A stretch of 64,000 nucleotides of DNA from Canariomyces notabilis (taxonomy: Eukaryota; Ascomycota; Sordariomycetes; Sordariales; Chaetomiaceae): the NCBI RefSeq assembly GCF_033297395.1, contig NW_027041823.1, positions 744,344-808,343 of the forward strand. Reading direction: 5' to 3'. The translations under genes were made by a program, and so were the position numbers. The notes under the pieces were generated by a model. That model did not search any database, was not told the origin of the DNA, and worked only from the letters and a program-made list of their open reading frames with translations. Numbering within the stretch: the stretch's first letter is position 1; the number at the start of each line of letters is the position of its first letter. Shown here piece by piece: positions 1-11,211 of this stretch.

Positions 1-739
1 CTCTCGGGATCTTGCGATTTCCTTGTGCGAGCCCACAGGAAGAGATCCGACTCGGCATTCTGCACGGGGGTACACATCACCTCATGCTTGATCCTGCCTG
101 CAATCTTTGTTTTCTCTGACGCGAGAGGTCAGCAACATCGTTTGAGGCAAGGGCCTAGGGGCAAACTGACTTGGAATTGGCCGGCGCCCGTAAGGGGCGC
201 CCTTCCTCGCCGTATCGGGGGCCTGCTCAGTTTTGTTGTATTGCTTGCGCAAGAGGTGGGCAGGTATGCCTTGGGCGAGAGCATTGGCCTTCTCCTTGTT
301 CTTTGCCGCGAAACTGGGTAGATCCTGCTCGGTAAAGATGAAGGTATTATGGACATCATAGTTTACAATGTCCATGTTATACTCCTTTGGTAATCCTTGG
401 TGTGCCGCGAGATCTGATCTAAGGAGCATTTGCAATTTCTGAGAAAGTCGGGGCCCATGTCAGCGAAATGCAGCACCCCCAAGGCTCGACAAGACTGACC
501 AGTTTCCCATCCTTGTCAGTCGACTGACGGATCTTCCCAATCTCAATCTCGGCATCGTCATCCAGCTTGGACCAGGCTTGCCACACATAAGTCGGAAGGC
601 GGGCCAAATACATTTTACTGTACTTATCCGCTTCGGGCAATTTGTCGTAGAAATCGAGGTCGGGCGTTTCGTCAAGCGCTTCGTCCATGAAAGGAGAGCC
701 CGCATCAGGGTCGGGCTTTATCTGGGGTTGATCGGCCAT
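1..739 (-). CDS. TFG2: TFIIF beta subunit (partial, 3' end off the left edge)
   Basis: Small subunit of general transcription factor IIF, which binds RNA polymerase II and helps place it in the preinitiation complex in the nucleus. Three exons are visible: 500-739, 171-438 and below 1 to 115. Introns are 439-499 (donor GTCAGT, branch gctgac) and 116-170 (same signals). All junctions keep phase. The N-terminus has an acidic leader followed by YLARLPTYVWQAWSKLDDD, the conserved opening of the TFIIF-beta triple barrel. Exon 2 contains LPKEYNMDIVNYDVHNTFIF. Exon 3 carries RPIPKKTKIAGRIKHEV just after the second junction, a hallmark segment of the family. The C-terminal winged helix lies outside the window. 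The start is the only ATG ahead of the conserved block. It is divergent from the CCCH gene. Identity rests on family motifs recalled from knowledge; confidence is high. Confidence 0.92.
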
Positions 740-1213
740 CTTGAAGAAAACGATGTCGTTGCCGTAACCTGCAGTTTATTGAAACTGCTGTTGTGCAGTT
801 GAGTTGGCAGGAGTAGGAGGCAAATGGAACCTTTGAAACGTTGACAAAGGACTCGGGAGCACTTAACGTTCTGAGTTGTAGGTTAGCTGCTGACACAATT
901 GGCCCCGCTTAGTCATGCCTTAACTTTACCTAAACGTTAGCGCTAGCTATCCCTAGAACGCCTCTAATGACGCAGGCCTGTTCACTCTTGTCCCACCACC
1001 CGACTTCACCGCATTCACTCTCTCCCTAAAAACCAGACCCTCGGATTCTTCGCACACCGACACGGCAATTATCGCACTTCCTCTTTCAACAGTCGCGTCG
1101 CACGGCATTTCATAGACGTCGTCCCACTACTCTACCTTATCGACTCGACATTTATTTTCCTGGTCTAAACAATTCCGCGTCGTCGATAAAAGAGCTTGTT
1201 TCCAGTCGCCAAA
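740..1213. promoter_or_regulatory. Divergent intergenic region between TFG2 and the CCCH gene
   Basis: This 474-nt gap lies between two start codons that point away from each other, so it should hold both promoters. It has pyrimidine-rich stretches just upstream of the CCCH gene (about 1000-1100). It contains the 10-mer CGTTAGCGCT at 935-944, which recurs twice in the gene-poor part of the window. No TATA box stands out. Confidence 0.5.
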
Positions 1214-2764
1214 ATGTCGGCCGAAGATCGAGAAATGATGGAAAAGATCACCCGTTTGGCAAGCCAGATAAATCGCCACAAGAACCAGCAGGCGGGCATC
1301 GACTCTGCGCCGCCTGTTCGACCGCGTCACAGTATGGCAACGCAGAATTTACATCCTTACCGTGCCGAAGCTGACAGTTTCCCAGACGCAGGCTATTCGG
1401 GAGCATGGCGCCGTGGCGGATTTCCTCGTGGCGGCCATCACAGCGCACGGATACCCGTATATCGAAACAAGACCCTCGTACTGAAGGGTGCATCTCAGCA
1501 AAATCAAACCGGCGATGGCGACTCGGGGGCTACCTCGGATGCCTCGAATTCGTCATGGGTCACGAAAAATGATCGGCATTTGCAGCTCATAAACTCGGCC
1601 GTCTATAACAAAGAGGTGCCCGCACGGACACTGGCGTTGGAGCAGACGCGGCGGCAAAAGCTTGCCCTCAAAAACAAGCAGGAGCGGGCTAAGCTGATCA
1701 GTCACCTTAGTCGCATGGTAGATCGCCCCGGTTTTGGCTCAGCTAATCCGCAGAACGCAGCCGACAAGTACGAGATCGCCGTACAAGGCGTCCGCTTCGT
1801 GGTCGCCAAGAATGGCAGCAAGCTTATCAAAGTTCCCGGTGCGTCAGGGTTGTTGGCAGGTCCGGCTCAGGATGCTCACAGGGACATAGGCGATGGCAAC
1901 TCGGCAAAGGCCACTCCCAAGGTGGCTGTGATCGGGGGCGTCAAGTTCTATCGAAGCAAGAACGGTAATCTTTATCGCCACGGGATTGTGAAAGCGCAAC
2001 GGTATGTCTCCCGGGACAAGTGGGGTGGGCGACTGACCCTAGCATCTGGCAGACAATCGGGCGCCGTCAAGAAGGTCGACGTGCCTTGCAAACAGTTTTC
2101 CATGACGGGTAACTCCATTTTCCTCGACCGACGCCCTCGACGACGTCGAAATGACCGGGTTTCGGTAAGCCAGCGGAGACTCACTAACAGATGGACAGGT
2201 TCCTGCAGCCAAGGCCCTCGGTGCCGCTACGTGCACGACCCGCACAAGGTTGCTATTTGCAAGGACTTTTTACAACAGGGTGATTGTCTCAACGGGGAGC
2301 ACTGCGATCTTTCGCATGACCCCACTCCCGAGCGAACCCCGACGTGCTTGCATTTTGCCCGGGACAATTGCACCAAGCCTGACTGCAAGTATGCTCACGT
2401 GAAAGTGTCTCCAGCAGCTCCAGTATGCCGAGCCTTTGGCTTGTACGGCTACTGCGACAAGGGCGCCAGCTGCCCGGATCGGCACGCGTTCGAATGCCCC
2501 GACTTCAGCAACACGGGTGTTTGTAGAATCAAGGGGTGCAAGCTACCCCACCGCGAGAGGGCAAGCGTCCTCCGCAGAAGTGCAGGCGGTAGAGACACGG
2601 CCAAGGCTGATGATGACGACGAGATGGAAGACGTCTCCAGCGAGGATGACGGCGAGTCTATCGACAGCGACGATGTAGACTCTGACGAGGTGGACGAGTT
2701 CATCGGCCAGGACGAGACAGGCGGTCTCGATTTCACGGAGCAGAGGGACTTCATCGAGCTATGA
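1214..2764 (+). CDS. CCCH zinc-finger protein, ZC3H3/Red5 type
   Basis: Predicted nuclear RNA-binding protein with five CCCH fingers. Animal ZC3H3 and S. pombe Red5 of this family act in nuclear mRNA export, polyadenylation and RNA surveillance; the same role here is inferred. Exons are 1214-2108 and 2199-2764, giving 486 aa. The intron 2109-2198 has donor GTAACT, branch actcactaac and acceptor gacag. It is 90 nt and has no in-frame stop, so the unspliced frame also reads through. Splicing restores the first finger, C292-x8-C-x5-C-x3-H. The next four are C-x8-C-x5-C-x3-H, C-x7-C-x4-C-x3-H, C-x8-C-x5-C-x3-H and C-x8-C-x4-C-x3-H, ending near residue 400. The tail is acidic (DDDDEMEDVSSEDDGE). 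The N-terminal half is basic and low in complexity. I chose MSAEDREMM at 1214 over the ATG at 1196, which adds six unremarkable residues. Confidence 0.88.
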   Translation: MSAEDREMMEKITRLASQINRHKNQQAGIDSAPPVRPRHSMATQNLHPYRAEADSFPDAGYSGAWRRGGFPRGGHHSARIPVYRNKTLVLKGASQQNQTGDGDSGATSDASNSSWVTKNDRHLQLINSAVYNKEVPARTLALEQTRRQKLALKNKQERAKLISHLSRMVDRPGFGSANPQNAADKYEIAVQGVRFVVAKNGSKLIKVPGASGLLAGPAQDAHRDIGDGNSAKATPKVAVIGGVKFYRSKNGNLYRHGIVKAQRYVSRDKWGGRLTLASGRQSGAVKKVDVPCKQFSMTGNSIFLDRRPRRRRNDRVSVSQRRLTNRWTGSCSQGPRCRYVHDPHKVAICKDFLQQGDCLNGEHCDLSHDPTPERTPTCLHFARDNCTKPDCKYAHVKVSPAAPVCRAFGLYGYCDKGASCPDRHAFECPDFSNTGVCRIKGCKLPHRERASVLRRSAGGRDTAKADDDDEMEDVSSEDDGESIDSDDVDSDEVDEFIGQDETGGLDFTEQRDFIEL

Positions 2765-4126
2765 TGCTCCATCCCTCGGACGCCCCGTCGGCCACTTTGC
2801 TTCTTCATCTCTTACCTGCATCGTCTGTTGGCATCGATACCCATTCTGTGTTTGAGCAAACTGTCTAGGGAAATACCAGAGTCAGCCACAAAGGACTGTG
2901 GCATGAAACTTGACGCTTGGCCGCGCCCGAGGCTGGTGTAAAGCTGGATGGTGCATCAAGCCATCGTGTCGGATTATAGAGGCAAAAGTACACATAGTTA
3001 ATCAATGAAGAATCATGTAATGTTTAAGCCTGGGATCCTGTGCCCCAGTGTACTACGTAGTAGCATTGAACTTTGAACTTTGGAGGGCTTATCACTTACA
3101 CGCATATCCCTACACTCTTATAGGTCACGGTATGATGGATCTATGGGTCCACCAACCCGGGCGGGTGTGCTTTGCCGTCCACGGCACTCGAGTTACCAAC
3201 GATACGCCGATGAGATCAGCATTCTGCGGGGAAGCTTGGCAGCTTGGCCAAAATCTGGGGTTGCATGGCGCTACGGGCATCAGTCGTGGGTCTTACAAGA
3301 TGGGGAACCATTCAACGGTATCCGGAACCGTTGCCAACGACTCGGTAACTGTTTTCCTCAAGTATTCCCACCTTTCCAGCGTCATGGATTCCTTTGCCTC
3401 TCGTGACCATTACCCTTCCCCTCACCCCTCCTATTCATGCCTTTCTCCGCAAGCCACTTACGAAGAAGAATACTGCTCCTCGAGGCCCAGCTTTGTCTCG
3501 GCAACCCATCGTTGTGCCAGAGGGGTTATATTGCCTCACTAAGTGTAGGACGATGGCGGCGTATAGGAGAACGATACCTAACTTCCCTCTTTGTCGCCGG
3601 GCAGACCATGCAAGCTGCGAACGGGTACCGCCGGGTTGAGCCATGTACCGGCAGTGTACCCGTCTCGGTCAGTAAAGATAGGGCAAGCCTGCCTCGGGTG
3701 CTTAGTCCTGTACATACACACCTTAAGCTGCCTTGCTTACCTTTACTCCACATCTCGATGCTCCCCCTTACTCCAGGCCCCGCCGCTTGGTACACCCGGC
3801 AGCTGGATCGAGCCATGCCAACGGGTATTATGCCCGGTTATTTGTTTCAGTCTGGTGGATGCATATGGGTTCAAGTGAGCCCATCATAGCTCGTTCACTT
3901 GGTAAGTAGTCACGTAATCACTGGCTTGCAAACCAGCATGGTGCCATATAAATGGGCGAAGCACTGCTTGGTACATCCGATCCCGTTGTAGCCTGTGTTC
4001 GCCTCAGTATTGCCCCTTGGTTTACTCTCGTTGGCACAAACAACATCTCTTGCGTTGTATTCCACTGTCCAAGTCCGATAACAAGCCGTGCTTGAGAAAG
4101 CTTGACAGCCAGGAGTACTAGTAAAC
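2765..4126. other. Intergenic, no gene seen
   Basis: About 1.36 kb between the CCCH gene and the monooxygenase gene. Open frames of up to 164 codons occur on both strands but overlap each other, match no family I recognise and have no supporting splice structure. The distal part should hold the 3' UTR of the CCCH gene, and the last few hundred bases the promoter of the monooxygenase gene. Confidence 0.5.
3947..3953 (+). promoter_or_regulatory. Candidate TATA box of the monooxygenase gene
   Basis: TATAAAT lies about 174 nt upstream of the start codon at 4127, a reasonable distance if the 5' leader is roughly 140 nt. Support is by motif and position only. Confidence 0.35.
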
Positions 4127-6259
4127 ATGGCGGCTGTAAACGGCCACACCAACGGCTACACCAACGGCTACTCCAACGGACACACCAACGGCTACTCCAA
4201 CGGCCATGTTGCCGGAGAATTTACGATCAAAGACCATCCCGTCGAGAACCAGAGACCGCTGAAAGTGGTGGTTGTTGGAGCTGGGTTCTCGGGTATCTTG
4301 GCCGCTATCAGGATACCAGAGAGGCTGCGAAACGTGGAGCTGGTCATCTATGAGAAGAACGAGCGGGTTGGTGGCGTGTGGTGGCTAAATAAGTATCCCG
4401 GTAAGTTGGATGTTTGACTTACTCAACGCGTCGGAGAGAGACTGACTTGAAACTGAAGGTGTTGCTTGTGATATCCCGTGTAAGTGACCCTGGGCAGTTG
4501 AATCGTTTCCTCAGCCAGTCTGACCAGCCTGAAAAAGCACACTCGTATCAATACTCGTTTGCCCCTAACCCCCACTGGAGTAATCTCTATGCCCCCGGGA
4601 GCGAAATCCAGCAGTATCTCGAAAGTGTTGCCGTGAGATTTGGCGCCACGAGGTTCATCAAGACATCCCACATGGTCGAGGGCTGTACATGGGACGATGC
4701 TGAGAAGAAATGGTCAGCAGCCCGCTATCCTCCTGAAATTGCCAACATCTAGCTTCTCCTAGAAAATGGCCGGTCTGACTTACGAGCATCTAGGAAAATA
4801 AGAGTCCGAAATCGTACGAACGGGGAAACCTTTGAGGATGCAGCACATGTCTTAGTGACAGCAAGGGGGCAGCTCAACGACATATCGTGGCCCAAAATCC
4901 CCGGGCTAAACGACTTTCAGGGGAAAATGATGCACTCGGGAGACTGGGACACGACGTGAGGACTTACCCTTCATCTCGTATACCGGCTTCCAGACCATAG
5001 CTGACATTTTTTCCTAGCTACGACTTCCGCAATAAGACGATCGGCATAATAGGAAACGGTTCCAGCGCCATCCAGATCATCCCTAGCCTTCAAAAGGTCG
5101 AAGGCGCCTCCCTAAAGTGCTTCATGCGCTCCCCGACCTGGATCTCGTCAGCCTTTGGAGACGATGGCATGATCGAGCTGGGGCTAGACCCTGCCAATAC
5201 AGCCTGTAAGTTTGTCTTTACGGCCCCTCCCACTCTCCGCCGGTCTCTAAACAGCCATCATCAGTCTCCGAGGAACAGCGCCACAAACTCGCCACGGACT
5301 CAGCCGAGTTATTCAAACTCCGCAAGGTCTTCGAATCGACCGGCAACCTTGTCCACGACAGCACCATCCGTGGCACTGCCTTGCAGAAGGAGGGCCAAGC
5401 CGCCTTTCACAAGGCCATGCACGACAAACTGCGCACGAGACCCGACCTGATCAACCTTCTCATCCCCTCCTTTGCTCCCGGCTGCCGCCGTCTCACGCCC
5501 GGCAAGGGCTTCCTCGAGTCCCTCCTGGAGCCCAACGTTGAGGTGATCAGCGCCCCGATCGAGCGCATCACCCGGTCCGGCGTCGACGTGGCCGCAGCAC
5601 AGTCGCAAAGCACATCACCATCCATCGACGTGGACGTGCTCGTCTGCGCAACGGGCTACAACGTCTCATCACCACCGCCCTTCCCCGTGCTCGGCCGGAA
5701 CGGCCAACCCTTAACGGCGCGGTGGTCGGCGCGGGCCGAGTCGTACCTGTCGCTGGCCGTCGACGGGTTCCCCAATTTCCTCATGATGTTTGGGCCCAAC
5801 TCGGCCATTGGCTTCGGCAGCCTGACCAAAATCCTCGAGGCCGAGGCCGACTACATCGTCGCCGCCATCCGCAAGCTGCAGCGCGAGGACTACGACTCGA
5901 TGGAGCCCAAGGCGGCGCGCGTGCGTGACTTCACCGCTTATGTCGACGCCTACTTTGAAAACACGGTCTACCAGGACAACTGCCGCAGCTGGTACCGCCG
6001 CGACGGCAAGATCGTGGGGCTGTGGCCAGGCTCGACGCTGCATGCCCTCGAAGCGCTGAGATCCCCGAGGTGGGAGGATTGGGAGTACGAGGGGGGCGAA
6101 AAGGAGGGGAATGGATTGAGTTGGCTGGGTAACGGAAGGAGCATTACCCAGACCGAAGGCGATCCGTCGTGGTATATCAATCCCGAAGAGGTTGAGGTGC
6201 CGATGGAAAAGACGCCCGAGGAGAACCCCAGATACAAAGCGAGGCCGTGGTCGTATTGA
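4127..6259 (+). CDS. Baeyer-Villiger type FAD/NADPH monooxygenase
   Basis: Predicted class B flavoprotein monooxygenase that would insert oxygen next to a ketone using NADPH and FAD; the substrate is unknown. Exons are 4127-4400, 4459-4479, 4538-4712, 4794-4955, 5018-5205 and 5265-6259, giving 604 aa with consistent phases. Exon 2 is only 21 nt. Motifs: FAD-binding GAGFSG at residues 51-56, GGVWW at 82-86, the Baeyer-Villiger signature F198-x-G200-x3-H204-x3-W208-D209, a second Rossmann motif GIIGNGSSA near 220-228, and the CATGYN motif near 401. The N-terminus carries an unusual repeat of Asn-Gly-His/Tyr-Thr/Ser before the enzyme core, with no clear signal peptide. The flanking genes are housekeeping genes, with no polyketide synthase, NRPS, P450 or transporter nearby, so this is not an obvious biosynthetic cluster. 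A related flavin monooxygenase (N-hydroxylating or steroid-type) is possible but less likely given the signature. Confidence 0.9.
4139..4207 (+). repeat. Coding minisatellite, 12-nt unit
   Basis: Five and a half copies of AACGGCYACWCC in the frame of the monooxygenase gene encode Asn-Gly-(His/Tyr)-(Thr/Ser) repeats at residues 5-27. Units differ mainly at the third-codon base and at the Tyr/His and Thr/Ser choices. Such repeats change copy number easily by slippage, so length may vary between strains. Confidence 0.9.
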
Positions 6260-6604
6260 GCTATATGGGTTAGTGGGCGGAGGAAGAGGAAGGGTTGATA
6301 GCAAGAAGGTTTTGTTGATTTGCGATGCTTGGATTGAGTCTGTGTTTGTTTTACTTGTATCGGATATTGCCCCTGAGCCGACATGAGAGTGCAAAGGAAG
6401 GGGGAGGGTAACTTCCCAGCATAGCGTGAATGAGACTGTTTACCCCATGTGCTTCCTTTTCGGCGTTGATAAACGGTACCTATGCACGGCAATAACCTCA
6501 TTGCATTTGTACCGCGAGCTACCGTCTTCGCCTTCGGCTGGCGCCTATGCACAACGCGCCGACATGAGGCCATGGCCACTCCTGCAAAACGCTGCAAGAA
6601 CGCC
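6260..6604. other. Convergent 3' intergenic region
   Basis: 345 nt between the stop codons of the monooxygenase gene and ARPC2, which converge here. It probably holds both 3' UTRs. No separate gene is seen. Confidence 0.5.
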
Positions 6605-7839
6605 TCAGCTCCCAACCTTGAAAGTCCTCCCGCTTGCTGTCTTGCGCTCCTTCTCCTCGTGGTCTGGTCTGGCTCTGCGGAGGACTGCGATACCGTTAGA
6701 AGCGAGAGGTGGCACGCAGCACGTGGTCGCTTACCCTGGAGGAAGTCCGCCGTCCGCCGTCGCATACGGGAGTGAATATACGCCTGAATACGGATTAGAC
6801 ACGGTAACCGGAGTATAGAAAGCAGATAAGCGAAATACCTTGGAAGCCTTGATATGGTAGTGAAAGTAGTCGCGGAAGGTCTGGATATGCGAGATGACGT
6901 CGGGCATCCGCTGGGGGGTGAGATGCCGCGTGAAAAGTACTGTCCCTCTTAGTACGCAGGCTCTGCCACATCTTAAATAGGTCCACCTACCAAAGGTAAC
7001 ATAACCGATCTCGCCAGTGCCAGTATTCTTGACCCCCGGGACGCCCTGTAGCTCCAGGGGCGGGTCGTTACGAAACAGTACTTGGGGCGCATTCTGGATA
7101 GCTCGCCGGCGCGCGTCGACAAACTCCTGGATAAAGACCTTGCCAAACACGCGGTCCGTTTCTTCCCTGAAGACGGTACTGAAGATAACGGTGACACGGT
7201 CGTGGCTCGCCTTAACGTAGATAGCCTCCTCCTCGCGGTAGTGGATCGCCTTGACCTCGCCGCCCTCGCGCACGCCCTGTGGAGCCTCCTCGGATGTGAA
7301 CTTGGAAGCCTCCTGCTTGAGACGGTAGTGCTCCTCGTAGGCCTGCTCAAAGGGTGCGGCCATGGCGTTGCGCTTCAGCAGCGAGATCTTCTTGACCAGC
7401 TCGTCCCGTGCCTCTGATGATCACGGCGCGATTCAGCGGGAGCACGGGGCCGCGAAAAGGAAGGGAGGATACTAACCCTTGTCCGTAGGCAAACTCTCTA
7501 GGTCCACCACAATTGAGAAATCATATCCTGGCTCCGGGGGAACGACGTAGGGCCCGTATTCACGATTGAGCACCTCCTCGGCGCCGTAGCGCACCAGGTC
7601 CTTGAAGCAGCGGATCTGGATCGACACCATGATCTTGGTCTTTGTCTCGGGGGTAGAAATGTGGAAGATGACGCCGTCAAAGTCGGATACAGTCTGGTCG
7701 ATGGACACGGGCGGCGCTCTGCATCGAAGGGGTCAGCAACTGTCAACGGACGGTAGCGGATGTCTTTGAGGACTCACCCAGAGAAACGCTCTGTGAGCAC
7801 CGATTGTATCAGTACATTTTGATAGTCTAGCAACAACAT
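6605..7839 (-). CDS. ARPC2: Arp2/3 complex subunit 2 (p34-Arc)
   Basis: Core scaffold subunit of the Arp2/3 complex, which nucleates branched actin at cortical patches and endocytic sites. Six exons: 7778-7839, 7477-7718, 6991-7413, 6839-6939, 6735-6783 and 6605-6684, giving 318 aa, close to the usual family length. All junctions have GT-AG ends and keep phase. The start MLLLDYQNVLIQ is typical. Other recognisable blocks are SDFDGVIFHIS, REYGPYVVPPEPGYDFSIVVDL, LLKRNAMAAPFEQAY, RHLTPQRMPDVISHIQ and the C-terminal AYIHSRMRRRTADFLQ, VLRRARPDHEEKERKTASG. The last two small exons (49 and 80 nt) are easy to miss because the upstream frame stays open past them. It is divergent from UTP12 and convergent with the monooxygenase gene. 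Confidence 0.94.
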
Positions 7840-8252
7840 TTTGAACTGTATTTCAATTCAATCGTCCGCCCGTTGATCCGAGAGAAAGATGGTCTGGTAG
7901 TCAAGCGCCAAGTGATGGATGTCTGTCGGCGGTTGTAGTGGGGCAGAGGGTGGTGCCTGTATGGATGAACTGAGCAAGCGAAGAGCTGACGTTGGTGGTT
8001 GGGTGGGCCAAAGAGAAGGCAAGGGCCCTGACCCCTGAGCTGAGTGCCCCGCAACAGCCACAGCAGCATCCCCTCGTTGTGGCGGATACAATTTGCACGT
8101 CCACCCCCTTATCTTATCGTAGCCAGAGAAAAGTTCTGGGAAGGGAAGCACATGCTGCTACGTGCTTGCCTTCACCACGCGCCAGGACCCATTGAGACTG
8201 CGAATTTTGGGCCTGTAATCACAGTGTCAAGTAACCGCCGTTGGTCGACAAC
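7840..8252. promoter_or_regulatory. Divergent intergenic region between ARPC2 and UTP12
   Basis: 413 nt between two start codons facing away from each other, so it should contain both promoters and 5' leaders. Small open frames here overlap each other on both strands and are not convincing. I see no TATA box or known motif that stands out. Confidence 0.45.
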
Positions 8253-11211
8253 ATGGTCAAATCCTACCTGTAAGCCCAGAATACATCAGAGTTCTCGTTG
8301 AGTCCACCCGCCTGACCACATCAGGAAATTCGAGCCCTCCAAGTCCTTCGGCGTCGTCGCATCCAGCAACTCAAACCTCGTCTGGTCTCGGCCCATAGCA
8401 AAGACAGCTGCCGGCACTGGCGCGGGGCAGGCCATTGTTGGTGCAAATGAGGAAGTGCTGGTCTGGGACATCAAGAAGGGCGAGCTCCTAGGCCGGTGGA
8501 AAGATGAGAACTGCAGGGCAAAGGTGACGGCTATTGCGCAGAGCCGGACAGATCCAGACGTGTTTGCGGTGGGTTACGAGGATGGCAGCATCCGTCTCTG
8601 GGACAGCAAGATAGCTACAGCCGTGGTGAGCTTCAACGGACACAAGTCGGCCATTACCATCCTCGCCTTCGACAAGACGGGCGTGCGCCTGGCCAGCGGC
8701 GCCAAGGACACCGATGTGATCATCTGGGACCTCGTCGCCGAAGTGGGGCAGTACAAATTGCGTGGACACAAGGACCAGATTACGGGCTTACACTTTGTCG
8801 AGCCGGACCCGACAGTTGAAGGCGAGGATGAGGAGCAGGCATTGATGGCCGTCGACGCTGAGGGAGCCGAGGGGTTTTTACTGACAACGGGCAAAGACGC
8901 TCTGATTAAACTTTGGGATCTATCTTCGCGTCACTGCATTGAGACACATGTAGCGCAAACCAACGGCGAGTGCTGGGCCCTGGGCGTCTCGCCTGACCTT
9001 TCCGGCTGTGTCACGGCAGGCAACGACGGCGAGATGACAGTATGGGCGCTAGACGTTGCTGCTCTGGCTTCGTCGGCGCAAAAGGTTGACCTCACACAGC
9101 CGGTCAGTTTCCTCCAGAACAGAGGGACACTGCACCGGCAGAGCAAGGAGAGGGCGACTGAAGTCTGCTTTCACCCAAAGCACGACTACTTCGCCGTGCA
9201 CGGCGTAGAAAAGTCAGTCGAAGTGTGGCGGATACGAACAGAAGCGGAAATCAAGAAGAGCGTAGCCAGGAAAAAGAGGAGGAGGCGGGAAAAGCTAGCC
9301 AAGGACAAGAAGGCGGACGGGGATGTCGACATGGATCATGCCAATGATGAAGTTGACGACATTACCACGGCCGACATTTCAGACGTATTTGTGCAACACG
9401 TCATCCTCAGGACGACGGGCAAAGTCCGGTCGGTTGATTGGGCCAACAACCAAGGGAATAAGGACCTCCAGCTGCTTGTGGGAACAACGAACAACCTCAT
9501 TGAGCTGTATTCGATCGTTGGGAAAGACAAGCTCAAGTCAAAGGGCGATGTCCCCGACTACAACAGGGCCCTGGCCGTCGAGCTTCCGGGGCACCGAACC
9601 GATATTCGGTCCGTAGCCATCAGCTCCGACGACACGATGCTGGCATCTGCCGCGAACGGGTCATTGAAGATATGGAATATTCGGACGCAGACATGCATTC
9701 GGACGTTTGAGTGTGGCTATGCCCTCTGCTGTGCTTTCCTCCCAGGTGACAAGGTGGTAGTGGTTGGGACCAAGGAGGGGGAGCTCCAGCTCTACGATGT
9801 TGCGTCGGCAGCTTTGCTTGAGACTGTTGCCGCGCACGAGGGCCATGCGATATGGGCGCTGCAGGTCCACCCGGATGGCAAATCCGTGGTATCGGGCGGT
9901 GCCGACAAGACAGCCAGGTTTTGGGACTTCAAGATTGTCCAAGAGCAGGTTTTGGGCACAACCAGGACAACGCCGAAGCTCAAGCTTGTGCAATCAAGAA
10001 TACTCAAAGTGTCTGACGACATCCTCAGCTTGAGGTTTTCTCCTGACGCGAAGCTTTTGGCCGTCGCCCTTCTCGATAGCACTGTCAAGGTCTTCTTCAC
10101 GGATACCTTGAAGCTCTACCTCAATCTCTACGGTCACAAGCTACCCGTGCTCAGCATGGACATCTCATATGACAACAAACTTATCGTCACCAGCTCGGCC
10201 GACAAAAACATCCGGATATGGGGCTTGGATTTTGGCGACTGTCACAAAGCGCTGTTCGGCCATCAAGACAGTATCCTGCAAGTGGCCTTCATACCCCACA
10301 ACTCGAACGGCAACGGGCACCACTTCTTCAGCGCCAGCAAGGACCGCACCATTAAGTACTGGGATGCCGACAAGTTTGAGCAAATTCAGCGCATCGACGG
10401 TCACCATGGCGAGATCTGGGCCCTCGCCGTGAGCCACAGCGGCACCTTCCTCGTCAGCGCAAGCCACGATAAAAGCATACGCGTATGGGAAGAAACCGAT
10501 GAGCAGATTTTCCTAGAGGAAGAGCGTGAAAAGGAGCTTGAGGAGCTCTACGAATCGACCCTAACCACGTCGCTCGAGCAGGACCCTGAGGAGCAGGACC
10601 AAAACCAGGAAGTCGCAGCAGCCACCAAACAGACGGTCGAGACCCTCATGGCAGGCGAGCGCATTGCCGAAGCTCTGGAACTAGGCATGGCCGACCTGGC
10701 GGTGATTCGCGAGTGGGAGGAAGCGAGGCTGGTGAACCCCAACGTGGCCCCGCCGCAGCGTAACCCGGTCTTTGTCGCGCTCGGCAACGTGTCGGCCGAG
10801 GCGTACGTGCTCAACACGCTGCAGCGGATCAAGGCATCGGCGCTGCACGACGCGCTCTTGGTGCTCCCCTTCTCGGCCGTGCCCCTGCTCTTCACCTTCC
10901 TCAACCTGTTTGCGCGGCGCGAGATGAACGTGCCGCTCACGTGCCGGATCCTCTTCTTCATGCTCAAGACGCACCACAAGCAGATCGTGTCGAGCCGCAC
11001 CATGCGCGCCATGCTCGAGGGCATCCGCGCCAACCTGCGGGCGGCGCTGCGCCGGCAAAAGGACGAGATGGGCTACAACATTGCCGCCCTCAAGGTCGTG
11101 GGCATGCAGCTGCGCGACAAGAGCGTCAAGGAGTATGTGGACGAGACGTGGGAGGAGGACGAAAAGGAGAAGAAGGCTGTGAAGAAGAGGACGTTTGCCA
11201 ATGTTTCCTAG
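8253..11211 (+). CDS. UTP12: U3 snoRNP / SSU processome WD40 protein Utp12 (Dip2)
   Basis: UtpB subcomplex protein of the small-subunit processome, needed for U3-dependent 18S rRNA processing in the nucleolus. Exon 1 is only 17 nt (8253-8269); a 55-nt intron (8270-8324) leads to exon 2, 8325-11211. Together they encode 967 aa, in line with Dip2. The junction restores MVKSYLKFEPSKSFGVV. Two tandem WD40 propellers occupy about residues 15-720, with many Trp-Asp repeat ends such as RLWDSK, IIWDL, KLWDL, KIWNI, RFWDF and KYWDA. A basic insert (RKKRRRREK) near residue 315 is followed by an acidic stretch. The C-terminal Utp12 domain covers about residues 820-935 (VLNTLQRIKASALHDALLVL; then LLFTFLNLF). 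The gene would be mis-called without the tiny first exon. NOC4, which serves the same 40S assembly pathway, lies about 18 kb further on. Confidence 0.95.

Noticed and set aside
3048..3542. 164-codon frame upstream of the monooxygenase gene
   Set aside because: Random-looking composition, overlapping frames in the same region, no similarity recognised.
5711..6765. Long minus-strand frames over the monooxygenase and ARPC2 3' ends
   Set aside because: Shadows of two well-supported genes; they carry no recognisable domain.
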